DNA of 38,324 bases from an uncultured Enterorhabdus sp. Lineage in GTDB: Bacteria; Actinomycetota; Coriobacteriia; Coriobacteriales; Eggerthellaceae. The first letter of the stretch is position 1. Each line of letters begins with the position of its first letter. The position numbers were made by a program, and so were the translations under genes. Below are positions 9,513-18,268 of this stretch, one piece after another. Where the stretch lies: NCBI GenBank assembly GCA_947573925.1, contig CANPHS010000009.1, positions 1 to 38,324 of the forward strand, in the 5' to 3' direction. The notes under the pieces were generated by a model. The model searched no databases and had not been told where the DNA came from. It was given only the letters and a program-made list of their open reading frames with translations.

Positions 9513-12500
9513 CGGGCGCTTCGGCGCTTCCGGGCCAGGGCGAGGACGACACCGCTGACGACGGCCATGGCTGCCAGGCCGGCGGCCGCTAAGCCGAGGA
9601 CGTCGCCCGTTTGGGCCAAGGGCCGTACCACCGACGTTCCGCGATCGGAGCCCGGGCCGCGCTCTAGGCCGGGTTCGGCGTCTTCCTCTGCGGGCCCAGG
9701 CTGTTCCGGCTCCTCGTAGCTGCCCGTGGGCGGCAGGGGAAAGTCCGGGTTCCCGTAGGTGACCGTTTGGCCCTCGTCGTTCAGGTCGGCGTGCAGGGCC
9801 ACCTCCACGTCGTTGTGGTAGAGCGACTCGAACACGACGAGGCTCACTCCTTCCAAATCGAGTCCGGGTACGGTGATCTCCATATCCACCGAGCCGTTGG
9901 CCTCTTCGGGAACGAAGGTCTTTTCCACGGAGACGATCTGGCCGTCTGCGGTCATGGGCTCGCCCGTGGCCTTGTTCATGAGCAGCGCCACCATGCGGTA
10001 CTCGAACCCGGGGGTGAGCCCCTGGTAGGTGACGGTGTCGATGATGGTCACTGTTTCAGCCGGAACACCTTCGTGGGTGCCGCTGACGCTGTCTTTCGCC
10101 AGCGTCTTAATGGCGATGGGATTCACGGTGATGGTCTGGCGCAGGTCGTTCAGGTCGCGGTGGGCTGCCTCTTCTATCCCGTTGCGCCTCAAGGTCTCGA
10201 ACACGACCAGCTCTCGGGTCTCGCGAATCTCCGAGGCGTCGAAGGAGAGGGGCACGTTCACGTAGCCGCTCGTGTCGTCAGGGGTGAACTCCAGGGTGTG
10301 TGCCACGGGCTGTCCGTTGGCGCAGAAGGGCTCGCCGGTGGTTTTGTCCATGAGGACGGCCTCCAGCGTGTAGGTCACACCGGGCTCAAGTCCCTCGTAA
10401 GTGACGCGGTCGACGATAGATGCCTCGCTGTCGGCGCTGATGACGGCATCGGAAAGGTCGTTGCTCAGGCCATCGTAGGCATCGGTGGCAATGGTCGCGC
10501 GGCCCTGGGTGGTGTTGTTCAGGGTGCCGATGTCGATGGTCTGGTCGTCGTCGGTTTCTCCCACGACAACCTCGTCGCGAATCATCTGGAAGATGGCATT
10601 GGCCGGGCAGGGCAGTTCCTCCAGCTCGTAGGTGTCGAAGGGCAGTGCGCCCAAACCGTCGTGCACCGTTACGGGTGCGCCGCCGGCACCGAGCCCGAAC
10701 CAGATGCCGGCAGTGCCGTCCAGGGCCTCCATGTCCACCACGAGAGGCATGCGGAACGAGCCGTCCTCGGCGCGGAACTGGGCGTCGTTGCCGTTGGTGT
10801 TCACGGAATGGGGCCGGGCCAACGTGGACTCCGTCGAGGCGAGGCCGTTCTTGTCGGTGACGAGGATGTGCCACTCGCCGGTGGTCTTCGACGTGAGCTT
10901 GAAAGGGATGCCGGCCAGCTTGGCGCCGCCGTCGACGCGCTTCAGGAAGCGCAAATCGCCACGCATCACCTGGTCGGTCACGGTGTCGCCGTCCTCTTCG
11001 GGGTTGAAGACGTTCACGGCCTCGGTGGCGCCGCCGTCATCGGAGATGTGGCGCACGTGGACGGTGCCATCGAGACGGTAGCCTTCCGGCGCCTTCACCT
11101 CTTGGATGGTGTAGGTGCCCAGCGGCATGGCGGGGGTGCCGTCTTGCAGGTGGTAGAAGGCCGGGCCCTCCACCTTGTAGGGCAGTTCGGTCTGCACGCC
11201 CGCGGCGTCCTCATGCATGAACGTGCCCTCGCCCTGCTTCAGCGAGAAGATGCCCTCGTCGTTGGTGCGCACGACCCAGCTTGCCTTGGGGGTCCGTCCG
11301 GCCACAGCCTCGGCGGTGGCGCCTTCCACGTCGTAGTAATTGATGCGGAAGTGGGCATCGCCCAAGGTGGCGCCGCCCTGGGGGTGCGCCGTGCCGGATT
11401 GGGCATCCTTCTTGTGCAGGAAGATGTCCAGCGGGTTCAGCTTGGCCGCATCGGTGACGGCCGTGCCGTTCACGCGGGCGGTGGCATCGGCGGTAACCTT
11501 CACCGGATACACGCCGGGGTCAATGGCATAGCCTTTCACGGGACCTTCGATCTCCTTTACCCAATAGGAGCCCAAAGGCACGGAATCGAGGCGAGCGTAG
11601 CCGTGTTCGTTTTCGTCGAGGGTTGTCTGCAGGGTATCGTAGAGAATCGTGCAGGCAGCATCTTCGTATACGCCGTAGGTTGCTCCTTCGAGATGGTAAC
11701 ACTGGTTGCCTGCGGTCAGCCCGGGGTTGTTGGACTGCTTCAGCAGGTCGATGGACCCGGTGCAGGGCACATCGGCGAAGGTGACGGTGGAAGGTTCGTC
11801 CGCGTCGGAGGTGGGCTCGACGGTCAGCGGCTTGATGTCGCTCGCGAGCCGGTACCCTTTGGGCGCGAACAGTTCGACCACGAAATAGTCGCCGCCCTCG
11901 ATGTCCTCGACAATAGCACTCTTTCCGTCTTCTTTCGTGGTAAACACGATATCGGCAGCATCGCGGGCCCAATCGCGGGCCTCGCGCCAGGTCTCCCAGG
12001 TGCCGGCCTCGGCCTTGGCCAGGGCCTTCTGGGCATCGCTCTTCTTGGCGAAGGCGGCGAATACGGCGTTCTTGAAGCTGTAGCGGTCGTTGCCCTCGGT
12101 CATGGCAGGATCGGTGGATTCCTTCACCAGCTGGGCGGAGCCGGTGTTGGGCGGGGCCACGAGCAGATAGCCCACCACGTCTTGGAAGGTCTGGCCTGTG
12201 GAGGCCGACTGGGTATCGAACTTGTAGTAGAACTTAAGCCAGCCCTGGTACTTCGACTGGGAGCCGGTATAGGCGCCCTTGTACACGATGTAGTTGTCGC
12301 CGCTGTGGTTCGCCATGATGGCACCGTGGCCATTGGCGACACCGGCAGAACCGCAGGTGCCATGGACCATGGCCTTGTTGGCGGGGGCCTCGCCGGGGCC
12401 ATAGCCCGCATCTTGGAACGAACCGCCGCGGGTGACGTAGCGGGCGCGGTAGCTGTCGCCGCTGCGGGAAATGGCGAAGTCGGTCTCATCGCCCAAGCGG

Positions 12501-13384
12501 GCGGCAATGGTTTCAGTGAAGAACGCTTCCACTGTTTCATCGTAGGAGCTGTGGGTGGTCTTCAACACGGAAGACTTCCATTCTGTGCCCGTGGAAACGC
12601 CGTTCTTGTAGTCCTGGGTGGTGCCAAAGAAGGCGCCGAAACCGTAGGAGCCCAGCATATCTTCGGGAAAGCCGTAGGCGTGCTGCTTATGGCGCTGGTC
12701 CACATCGAAGTTTTCCAGGCGTGTGTAGGCGTTCAGCTGGTAGCGTTTGTTCGCTGTGCCGGGGAAGGCGCCGGCCCGAGATGCCTTCAGGGGCGAAGGC
12801 TCGGCGTGTTCGGCCTGAGCCACCACGTCGTCAATGTCGGATTGGAAGGTGATGTCCCCTCCGGCGAAGTCCACGGTGACATCGCTCGTGTCAAGGTCGG
12901 CGGTGACGTAGCGTTCGTAGGCCTTGTGGGCCGGCGAGAGCTCGAAGACGATGCCGAGGGTGTCGGCTGTGTCCCGGTAGGCGACGGGAACGGTCACGAT
13001 GCCCGTGGCGGCATCGTAGGTGCACTGATCGGTGATGTCCCGCTGCCGGTCGTTGAAGGTGGCGTAGTGCTCGTACACGGCGAAAGACAGACGCTCCCCG
13101 TAGGAAAGGGCGTCGGGGTCGTCGTTCACCTTCACGTACAGCGCATCGCCTCGCTCGGCGAAGGGCGCGTCGTAGGTGGCGAAGTCGACGGTTTCGTAGG
13201 CGGCGTCTTTGAAGTGCAGGACCACGGAGGCAAACCCCTGGTTTTCGGGGGCCGCCTGGGCCTCGGTGGGCTGCATGGTGAGGGGCAAGAGGCCGAAGGT
13301 GAGCAGGAACGCGATGATCATGCTCATTATGGTGCGGCCGCGGGGCGATGCGGATCGCGCGGGGGCTGGACGGATGTCATCCAT
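9509..13384 (-). CDS. Sortase-anchored surface protein with SpaA-like and VaFE repeat domains
   Basis: 1291-residue cell-surface protein. Signal/anchor hydrophobic segment at about 20-44. Residues ~45-410 form an N-terminal region with few family cues (one Cys in HGTCGSAG near 344). It is followed by about four SpaA/Cna-B-like pilin domains (starting near 414, 540, 650 and 810) with E-box-like ends such as YFVVELFAPKGY and YTIQEVKAPEGY. Two VaFE repeats (about 985-1215) follow, with VVFETL and VVFESL. The C-terminus is LAQTGD (from 1256), a hydrophobic span and a basic tail: a LAXTG-type sorting signal, as used by class E sortases. ATG 13384 has AAAGGAG upstream. It likely forms isopeptide/ester-stabilised stalks for adhesion. 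No sortase gene is nearby. Confidence 0.9.
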   Translation of the reverse strand: MDDIRPAPARSASPRGRTIMSMIIAFLLTFGLLPLTMQPTEAQAAPENQGFASVVLHFKDAAYETVDFATYDAPFAERGDALYVKVNDDPDALSYGERLSFAVYEHYATFNDRQRDITDQCTYDAATGIVTVPVAYRDTADTLGIVFELSPAHKAYERYVTADLDTSDVTVDFAGGDITFQSDIDDVVAQAEHAEPSPLKASRAGAFPGTANKRYQLNAYTRLENFDVDQRHKQHAYGFPEDMLGSYGFGAFFGTTQDYKNGVSTGTEWKSSVLKTTHSSYDETVEAFFTETIAARLGDETDFAISRSGDSYRARYVTRGGSFQDAGYGPGEAPANKAMVHGTCGSAGVANGHGAIMANHSGDNYIVYKGAYTGSQSKYQGWLKFYYKFDTQSASTGQTFQDVVGYLLVAPPNTGSAQLVKESTDPAMTEGNDRYSFKNAVFAAFAKKSDAQKALAKAEAGTWETWREARDWARDAADIVFTTKEDGKSAIVEDIEGGDYFVVELFAPKGYRLASDIKPLTVEPTSDADEPSTVTFADVPCTGSIDLLKQSNNPGLTAGNQCYHLEGATYGVYEDAACTILYDTLQTTLDENEHGYARLDSVPLGSYWVKEIEGPVKGYAIDPGVYPVKVTADATARVNGTAVTDAAKLNPLDIFLHKKDAQSGTAHPQGGATLGDAHFRINYYDVEGATAEAVAGRTPKASWVVRTNDEGIFSLKQGEGTFMHEDAAGVQTELPYKVEGPAFYHLQDGTPAMPLGTYTIQEVKAPEGYRLDGTVHVRHISDDGGATEAVNVFNPEEDGDTVTDQVMRGDLRFLKRVDGGAKLAGIPFKLTSKTTGEWHILVTDKNGLASTESTLARPHSVNTNGNDAQFRAEDGSFRMPLVVDMEALDGTAGIWFGLGAGGAPVTVHDGLGALPFDTYELEELPCPANAIFQMIRDEVVVGETDDDQTIDIGTLNNTTQGRATIATDAYDGLSNDLSDAVISADSEASIVDRVTYEGLEPGVTYTLEAVLMDKTTGEPFCANGQPVAHTLEFTPDDTSGYVNVPLSFDASEIRETRELVVFETLRRNGIEEAAHRDLNDLRQTITVNPIAIKTLAKDSVSGTHEGVPAETVTIIDTVTYQGLTPGFEYRMVALLMNKATGEPMTADGQIVSVEKTFVPEEANGSVDMEITVPGLDLEGVSLVVFESLYHNDVEVALHADLNDEGQTVTYGNPDFPLPPTGSYEEPEQPGPAEEDAEPGLERGPGSDRGTSVVRPLAQTGDVLGLAAAGLAAMAVVSGVVLALARKRRSAR

Positions 13385-13578
13385 GGGAACTCCTTTCTGC
13401 GCGAACCGGGGCCGCGCGGGACGGGTGGGGCACGTCAGATGTCCGGCCGCAGAGCATGACGTCCGAGTCTCGCAGGGGGTGTGCCATCAAAAGGGTTGAC
13501 GTATGGCGGCCGAAACATCTGACGCTTAGCAGCCTAGAGCCGCAAAACCGTCAAAAGGGTTCCGCAATGTCCCCCTGG

Positions 13579-13666
13579 GAGCCGTCGCAGAGCCGCCTGA
13601 AAACCGTTCCCCAACCGCCGTGGAGCCGTCCGGGAACCGTCGCGAAACCGTCCCAGCGCCGTCGTG
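13579..13666. repeat. Eight-unit 11-base periodic array
   Basis: The trinucleotide CCG starts at 13582, 13593, 13604, 13615, 13626, 13637, 13648 and 13659, exactly 11 bases apart. The unit is approximately RRCCGTCNNNN (for example GAGCCGTCGCA, AAACCGTTCCC). The phase is lost on both sides. The region is non-coding, upstream of rseP and of the divergent surface protein. Confidence 0.75.
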
Positions 13667-13930
13667 GCGTGCCAAAGCCCTGGTGGCGAGGGGCATGCTG
13701 GCGCCGCGCTCTGCCGGTTGCGAAGGGGAGCCTGCTTCGGCGGGCGCCCCGACCACCGAAGGGCGACGCTGTGTCGGTGAGCGACGATTGCGAAGGGCCG
13801 CGCCGCGACGGCCGGGCGAGGGCCCCTTCGGCACCGACCCCGCGGCCTCAACTGTGGAGCCGTCGTCGGCACCTTGTAGTTATTTCGCGCGTACAAAAGG
13901 GCGAAAAGGGCGCGGACGTCTGTTCCTTCC

Positions 13931-13936
13931 TATAAT
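13931..13936 (+). promoter_or_regulatory. Likely -10 element for rseP
   Basis: Perfect TATAAT about 70 bases upstream of the rseP start. No convincing -35 is seen 16-18 bases before it. It would let rseP-ispG-proS be transcribed independently, which is needed because the minus-strand surface gene separates them from dxr. Confidence 0.5.
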
Positions 13937-14007
13937 GGGCGACGAAACAAACGGGCCCGCGCGACGGTGCCCCCTCTTCATTTCCCGATGCAAAAGGAGC
14001 AATCTGC

Positions 14008-15120
14008 GTGGATATTCTCATTATGGTCGTCTGCGCCGTCATCACCATCGGCTTCCTCGTGTTCATCCACGAGGGCGGCCACTACCTGGCGGCCCGCGCC
14101 TTCGGTGTGCGCGTCACGGAATTCATGCTCGGCTTGCCGGGCCCCTCGGTGGGCTTCACCCACGGCGAGACGCGCTTCGGCGTGACGGCGGTGCCCCTCG
14201 GCGGCTACGCGAAGGTGTGCGGCATGGAGGCCGGCCCGATGGAGCCGCACCTGCAGGAGGTGCTGGCCTCGGTGTACCGCCGCGGCACCGCCAACATGGA
14301 GGACGTGGCCCGGGATTGCGGCATTTCCGACGATGCGGCCTACAACGCCCTGGAGGAGCTCGTGGAATGGGGCAGCGTCATGGGGCCGACCAAGGCCGAC
14401 GAGTACAACACTTACCGCGCCCCGCGCGTGGCCCCCACGAAGGGCCAGCTGAAGCGGGCCGCCAAGGCCGGCAAGCCGGCACCGGCCGCCTACCAGCTGG
14501 GCGAGGCGCGCCCCGTGGACGACCCGCGCGCCCTCTACGAGAGCGAATACCGGCAGCAGTACCGCTCGCTGCCCTTCTGGAAGCGCTCGATCATTCTGCT
14601 GGCGGGCATCGCCATGAACCTGCTGTTCGCCATGCTCGTGTTCATCCTCGTGTTCTCGGTCATCGGTTTCCAAGTGCAGCACCCCGAGACCGGCGAGATC
14701 ACCACCATCCACGCCTCGGTGCTCCAGGCGTTGCAGGCCGGCTTCATGTACATCGGCATGGTGATCCAGGCGGTGGCGGGCCTGTTCAACCCGGCCACGG
14801 CGGCCCAGACGGTGTCCGATTCCACGTCCATCGTGGGCATCGCCGTCATGTCGAAGGACTTCTTCCAGGCGGGCCTCGTGCAGGGGCTGGAGTTCATGGC
14901 CATGATCTCGGTGTCCCTGGGCATTATGAACCTGCTGCCCATCCCGCCGCTCGACGGCGGCCGCTTCGTCGTGGAGATCTTCCAGAAGGGCACCCGCAAG
15001 ACGGTGTCCCAGAAGGCCATGAACTACATGTCCATGGCCGGTATGGCCCTGTTCCTCGGCTTCTTCGTCATCATGCTGAACCAGGACATCCAGCGCTTCG
15101 TCTTCGGGAATTGGGGGTAG
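14008..15120 (+). CDS. rseP: Site-2 protease family membrane metalloprotease (RseP-like)
   Basis: 370-residue intramembrane zinc protease of the M50 family. Zinc ligands are H21 and H25 in HEGGH, with third-ligand motif LLPIPPLDGGRF (D316). Membrane spans are at about 1-20, 194-220, 243-262, 290-312 and 343-358. The expected PDZ domain is not visible. Instead residues ~83-126 (from LQEVLASVYRRGTANMEDV to LVEWGSVM) look like a small winged-helix fold, followed by a basic Ala/Lys linker to ~185. GTG 14008 is chosen for AAGGAG at 13994-13999. Known relatives cut anti-sigma factors or signal-peptide remnants; the target here is unknown. Confidence 0.88.
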   Translation: MDILIMVVCAVITIGFLVFIHEGGHYLAARAFGVRVTEFMLGLPGPSVGFTHGETRFGVTAVPLGGYAKVCGMEAGPMEPHLQEVLASVYRRGTANMEDVARDCGISDDAAYNALEELVEWGSVMGPTKADEYNTYRAPRVAPTKGQLKRAAKAGKPAPAAYQLGEARPVDDPRALYESEYRQQYRSLPFWKRSIILLAGIAMNLLFAMLVFILVFSVIGFQVQHPETGEITTIHASVLQALQAGFMYIGMVIQAVAGLFNPATAAQTVSDSTSIVGIAVMSKDFFQAGLVQGLEFMAMISVSLGIMNLLPIPPLDGGRFVVEIFQKGTRKTVSQKAMNYMSMAGMALFLGFFVIMLNQDIQRFVFGNWG

Positions 15121-15141
15121 GGCCCGGCTCAGGCCTCGGGG

Positions 15142-15194
15142 GTGTGGCTCCGAGAGGCACCCGTCGAACCCTCGCTGACTTCCTTGGGCGAACC
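15142..15194 (+). repeat. Intergenic repeat, internally deleted copy B
   Basis: Between rseP and ispG. GTGGCTCCGAGAGGCACC is joined directly to CGTCGAACCCTCGCTGACTT and the tail CTTCCTTGGGCGAACC, matching the two outer arms of the full element without the loop region or hairpin I. A TTGGGC-16-TATAAT arrangement runs from the tail into the ispG leader (TATAAT at about 15206-15211), a possible promoter. Confidence 0.7.
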
Positions 15195-15246
15195 GGTAAT
15201 TGTCTTATAATTGCTCAAACGGTTTTCCGATTAAGAAGGAACGTCT

Positions 15247-16317
15247 ATGCATGAGAATATGAAGCCCCACGGGCGCACGCGGCGCATCTATGTGGGGGAC
15301 GTGCCCGTGGGCGGGGGCGCCCCGGTGGCGGTGCAAAGTATGACCTGCGCGGCGGCCGACGATGTGGCGGCGAACCTGGCCCAGATCGAGGCCTTGGCCG
15401 AGGCCGGCTGCGAGATCGTGCGCATGGCCATTCCCCGGCGCGACTGCCTGGACGCCTTCGAGGCCGTGTGCGCCGCGTCGCCTCTGCCCGTGGTGGCCGA
15501 CATCCACTTCGACGCCCGCATCGCCATCGAGGCGGCCCGGCGCGGGGCGGCCAAGCTGCGCATCAACCCGGGCAACATCGGCGGCCTGGAGGCCACCCGC
15601 GAGGTCATCGCCGCTGCGCGGGAGGCGCGCATCCCCATCCGCATCGGCGTGAACGCCGGCTCGCTCGATGACGCCATCGCCGCCCGCCAGGACCTCACGC
15701 TGCCCCAGAAGCTCGTGGCCTCGGCCACCGAGTACGTGCGCTTCTTCGAGGGCGAGTGCGATTTCCGGGACATCGCCGTGTCGGCCAAGGCCCACGACGT
15801 GCAGACCACCATCGACACCTACCGCCTCCTGGCCGCCGAGCTGCCCACCGTGCCGCTGCACATCGGCGTCACCGAGGCGGGCACGGCCTTCCAGGGCATC
15901 ATCAAAAGCGCCTGCGGCCTGGGCGTCCTTCTGGAAGAGGGCATCGGCGACACCATGCGCATCTCGCTCACCGACGACCCCTGCGTGGAGGTGCGGGCCT
16001 GCTGGACGCTGCTTTCCGCGCTGAACCTGCGCCGCCGCAGCCCCGAGCTCATCAGCTGCCCCACCTGCGGCCGCTGCCAGGTGAACCTCATCGGGCTGGC
16101 GCAGGAGGTGGAAGAGCGCCTGGCCTCCGTGAACAAGCCGGTGAAGGTGGCGGTCATGGGCTGCGTGGTGAACGGCCCCGGCGAGGCCGCCGATGCCGAT
16201 ATTGGGGTGGCTTGCGGAGCGGGCGCGGGCGTGGTTTTCTCCCATGGTAAAATCGTCCGCAAAGTGCAAGAGTCGGAAATTGTTTCTGCCCTTATGGAAG
16301 AGTTGGAGAACCTATGA
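15247..16317 (+). CDS. ispG: 4-hydroxy-3-methylbut-2-enyl diphosphate synthase
   Basis: 356-residue 4Fe-4S enzyme of the MEP pathway, converting MEcPP to HMBPP. The cluster ligands are visible: C271 and C274 in CPTCGRC, C306 in MGCVVNGPGE, and E313. The TIM-barrel segments (DIHFDARIA, LRINPGNIG, IRIGVNAGSL) are conserved. ATG 15247 has AAGGA at 15236-15240. It ends in ATGA, shared with the proS start, so the two are coupled. With dxr upstream, two MEP enzymes are in the block. Confidence 0.96.
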   Translation: MHENMKPHGRTRRIYVGDVPVGGGAPVAVQSMTCAAADDVAANLAQIEALAEAGCEIVRMAIPRRDCLDAFEAVCAASPLPVVADIHFDARIAIEAARRGAAKLRINPGNIGGLEATREVIAAAREARIPIRIGVNAGSLDDAIAARQDLTLPQKLVASATEYVRFFEGECDFRDIAVSAKAHDVQTTIDTYRLLAAELPTVPLHIGVTEAGTAFQGIIKSACGLGVLLEEGIGDTMRISLTDDPCVEVRACWTLLSALNLRRRSPELISCPTCGRCQVNLIGLAQEVEERLASVNKPVKVAVMGCVVNGPGEAADADIGVACGAGAGVVFSHGKIVRKVQESEIVSALMEELENL

Positions 16318-18074
16318 GCCAAATTCTGCGCATGAGCAACCTGTACGCTCCCACCTTGAAGGAAGATCCGTCGGACGCCGATATCGCCAGCGCCCGCCTG
16401 CTTCTGCGGGCCGGCATGCTGCGCAAGACCGCCTCGGGCGTGTACACCTTCCTGCCGCTCGGCTGGCGCGTGCTGCACAAGATCGAGGACATTGTGCGCG
16501 AGGAGATGGACGCCGCCGGCGCCCAGGAGATTCTCATGCCGGCCCTGCAGCCGGCGAAGCTGTGGCACGAGAGCGGCCGGTGGGACGATTACGGCCCCGA
16601 GCTCATGCGTCTGTGCGACCGCCACGACAACGAGTTCTGCCTCGGGCCCACCCACGAGGAGCTCATCGTGGATTTGGTGCGCAACGAGCTGCGCTCCTAC
16701 AAGGAGCTGCCGGTGAACCTGTACCAAATCCAGACAAAGTACCGCGACGAGATCCGCCCGCGCTTCGGCCTTCTGCGCTCCCGCGAGTTCATCATGAAGG
16801 ACGCTTACAGCTTCAACGCCTCCCAGGAGTCGGTGCAGGAGACCTACGACGCCATGGGCGAGGCCTACAAGGTCATCTGCGACCGCTGCGGCCTGGAATG
16901 GCGCGAGGTGGAGGCCGATGGCGGCCAGATCGGCGGCAGCGTGACCGCCGAGTTCATGGCGCTCGCGGAATCGGGCGAGGCGGAGCTCGTGTACTGCTCC
17001 TGCGGCTACGCGGCCGACGCCGAGGCCGGCGCCACCCTGGCCCGCCCCACCGTCTACGAGGTGGACGCCATGGAGAAGATCGCCACCCCCGGCGTGCACA
17101 CCATCGCCGAGCTGGCGGAGTTCCTGAATATTCCCGAGTCCTCCACGGTGAAGGCCCTGTCGGGCAAGGACGCCGAGGGCAACCTCGTGTGCGTGTTCAT
17201 TCCCGGCGACCACGAGCTGAACGAGCTGAAGGTCGAGGGCGTGGTGCCCGGCTTCACCCTGCTCACCGACGAGGAGATGGTGAACTTCGGCCTGTGCAAG
17301 GGCTCCATGGGCCCGGTGGGCCTGCCCGAATGCGCCCGCGTCATCGCGTCGCTGAGCCTGAAGGCGGTGCCCCAGTGGGTGGTGGGCGCCAACGAGGACG
17401 GCTACCATTATGTGGGCGCCCGCCTGGGCGAGGACTTCACGGTGGACGAGTGGGCCGACCTGGCCACGGTGAAGCCCGGCGACTGCTGCCCCGAGTGCGG
17501 CCTGCCCCTGGAGGGCGCCCGCGGCATCGAGGTGGCCCAGGTCTTCCAGCTGGGCACCAAGTACTCCCAGGCCATGGGCGCCACGTTCATGGACGAGGAG
17601 GGCAACGAGGTGCCGTTCTTCATGGGCTGCTACGGCGTGGGCGTCTCCCGCACCATGGCCGCCATCGTGGAGCAGCACTACGACGAGCACGGCATCATGT
17701 GGCCGCCGTCGGTGGCCCCGGCGCAGATCTGCGTGATCCCGCTCACGGTGGGCGACGAAGAGGTGCAGCCCATGGCCGAGAAGATCGCCCGCGACCTGGA
17801 CGAGATCGGCTTCGAGGTGGTCATCGACGACCGCGACGACCGCGCCGGCGTGAAGTTCAACGACGCCGACCTCATCGGCTGGCCCGTGCAGGTCGTGGTG
17901 GGCAAGCGCGGCCTCGCGGAGAACAAGGTGGAGGTGAAGCTGCGCCGCACCGGCGAGAAGAAGGACGTGTCGCTGGACGTGCTGGCCGAGCTCATGGGCT
18001 TCGCCCGCCGCGCCATGCGCAACAACACCCACTCCGGCGCCGGCTACGGCAGCTTCGACGCTTTGTTCGGGTAG
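16314..18074 (+). CDS. proS: Prolyl-tRNA synthetase
   Basis: 586-residue class II aminoacyl-tRNA synthetase of the bacterial (ProS type 1) form. Class II motif 1 is in the segment LPLGWRVLHKIEDIVREEM, motif 2 in RPRFGLLRSREFIMKDAY, and motif 3 in GVGVSRTMAAIVEQ. Residues ~225-390 form the YbaK-like editing insert, which hydrolyses mischarged Ala-tRNA(Pro). An anticodon-binding domain lies at ~470-570. The ATG overlaps the ispG stop by four bases. The stop is followed at once by a full copy of the intergenic repeat. Confidence 0.97.
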   Translation: MSQILRMSNLYAPTLKEDPSDADIASARLLLRAGMLRKTASGVYTFLPLGWRVLHKIEDIVREEMDAAGAQEILMPALQPAKLWHESGRWDDYGPELMRLCDRHDNEFCLGPTHEELIVDLVRNELRSYKELPVNLYQIQTKYRDEIRPRFGLLRSREFIMKDAYSFNASQESVQETYDAMGEAYKVICDRCGLEWREVEADGGQIGGSVTAEFMALAESGEAELVYCSCGYAADAEAGATLARPTVYEVDAMEKIATPGVHTIAELAEFLNIPESSTVKALSGKDAEGNLVCVFIPGDHELNELKVEGVVPGFTLLTDEEMVNFGLCKGSMGPVGLPECARVIASLSLKAVPQWVVGANEDGYHYVGARLGEDFTVDEWADLATVKPGDCCPECGLPLEGARGIEVAQVFQLGTKYSQAMGATFMDEEGNEVPFFMGCYGVGVSRTMAAIVEQHYDEHGIMWPPSVAPAQICVIPLTVGDEEVQPMAEKIARDLDEIGFEVVIDDRDDRAGVKFNDADLIGWPVQVVVGKRGLAENKVEVKLRRTGEKKDVSLDVLAELMGFARRAMRNNTHSGAGYGSFDALFG

Positions 18075-18241
18075 TCGGTTCCGTCGTTGCTGACGCAACG
18101 ACGGACAAGCCGATGCTGCGGCTCCGACAGGCACCTGGCCTTGCACTTCAGCGCTTTCCCTCACAGCCGAAGGCTGCTCGGTCGCGCTTCAGCACAATTC
18201 CAGGCACCTGCCGGAGTCTCGCTGTCTTCCTTGGGCGAACC
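18075..18241 (+). repeat. Structured intergenic repeat, full copy C
   Basis: 167 bases starting right after the proS TAG. Hairpin I reads GTCGTTGC / GCAACGAC, a compensated change relative to copy A. The outer arm GGCTCCGACAGG pairs with CCTGCCGGAGTC, again with partly compensatory changes. The loop is short with a small AGCC/GGCT hairpin. The tail reads CTGTCTTCCTTGGGCGAACC. A rho-independent terminator follows 28 bases later. Confidence 0.85.
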
Positions 18242-18268
18242 TGTGCATCTATAAAATCGCCTGATCAG

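Larger units (their letters stand above)
13385..14007. other. 623-base divergent intergenic region
   Basis: Between the surface-protein start and rseP. Open frames here have no recognisable domains and skewed composition, so I call no gene. It holds the 11-base periodic array (13579-13666), several GCGAAGGG-like short repeats (13720-13800) and a TATAAT at 13931-13936 that likely serves rseP. Confidence 0.6.

Noticed and set aside
9767-13459. 1230-codon open frame on the plus strand opposite the surface-protein gene
   Set aside because: It has no signal, domain or ribosome site and its His/Gly/Val-rich composition is typical of the antisense of a GC-rich gene. The minus-strand frame has clear SpaA/VaFE domains and a sorting signal.
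13348-13935. Plus-strand open frame of 195 codons before rseP
   Set aside because: Arg/Pro-rich, no domain, and it reads through the 11-base array; no ribosome site.
15819-18164. Long minus-strand open frame opposite proS and ispG
   Set aside because: Antisense shadow of well-identified genes. Part of its peptide resembles other shadow frames only because it runs through the intergenic repeat.
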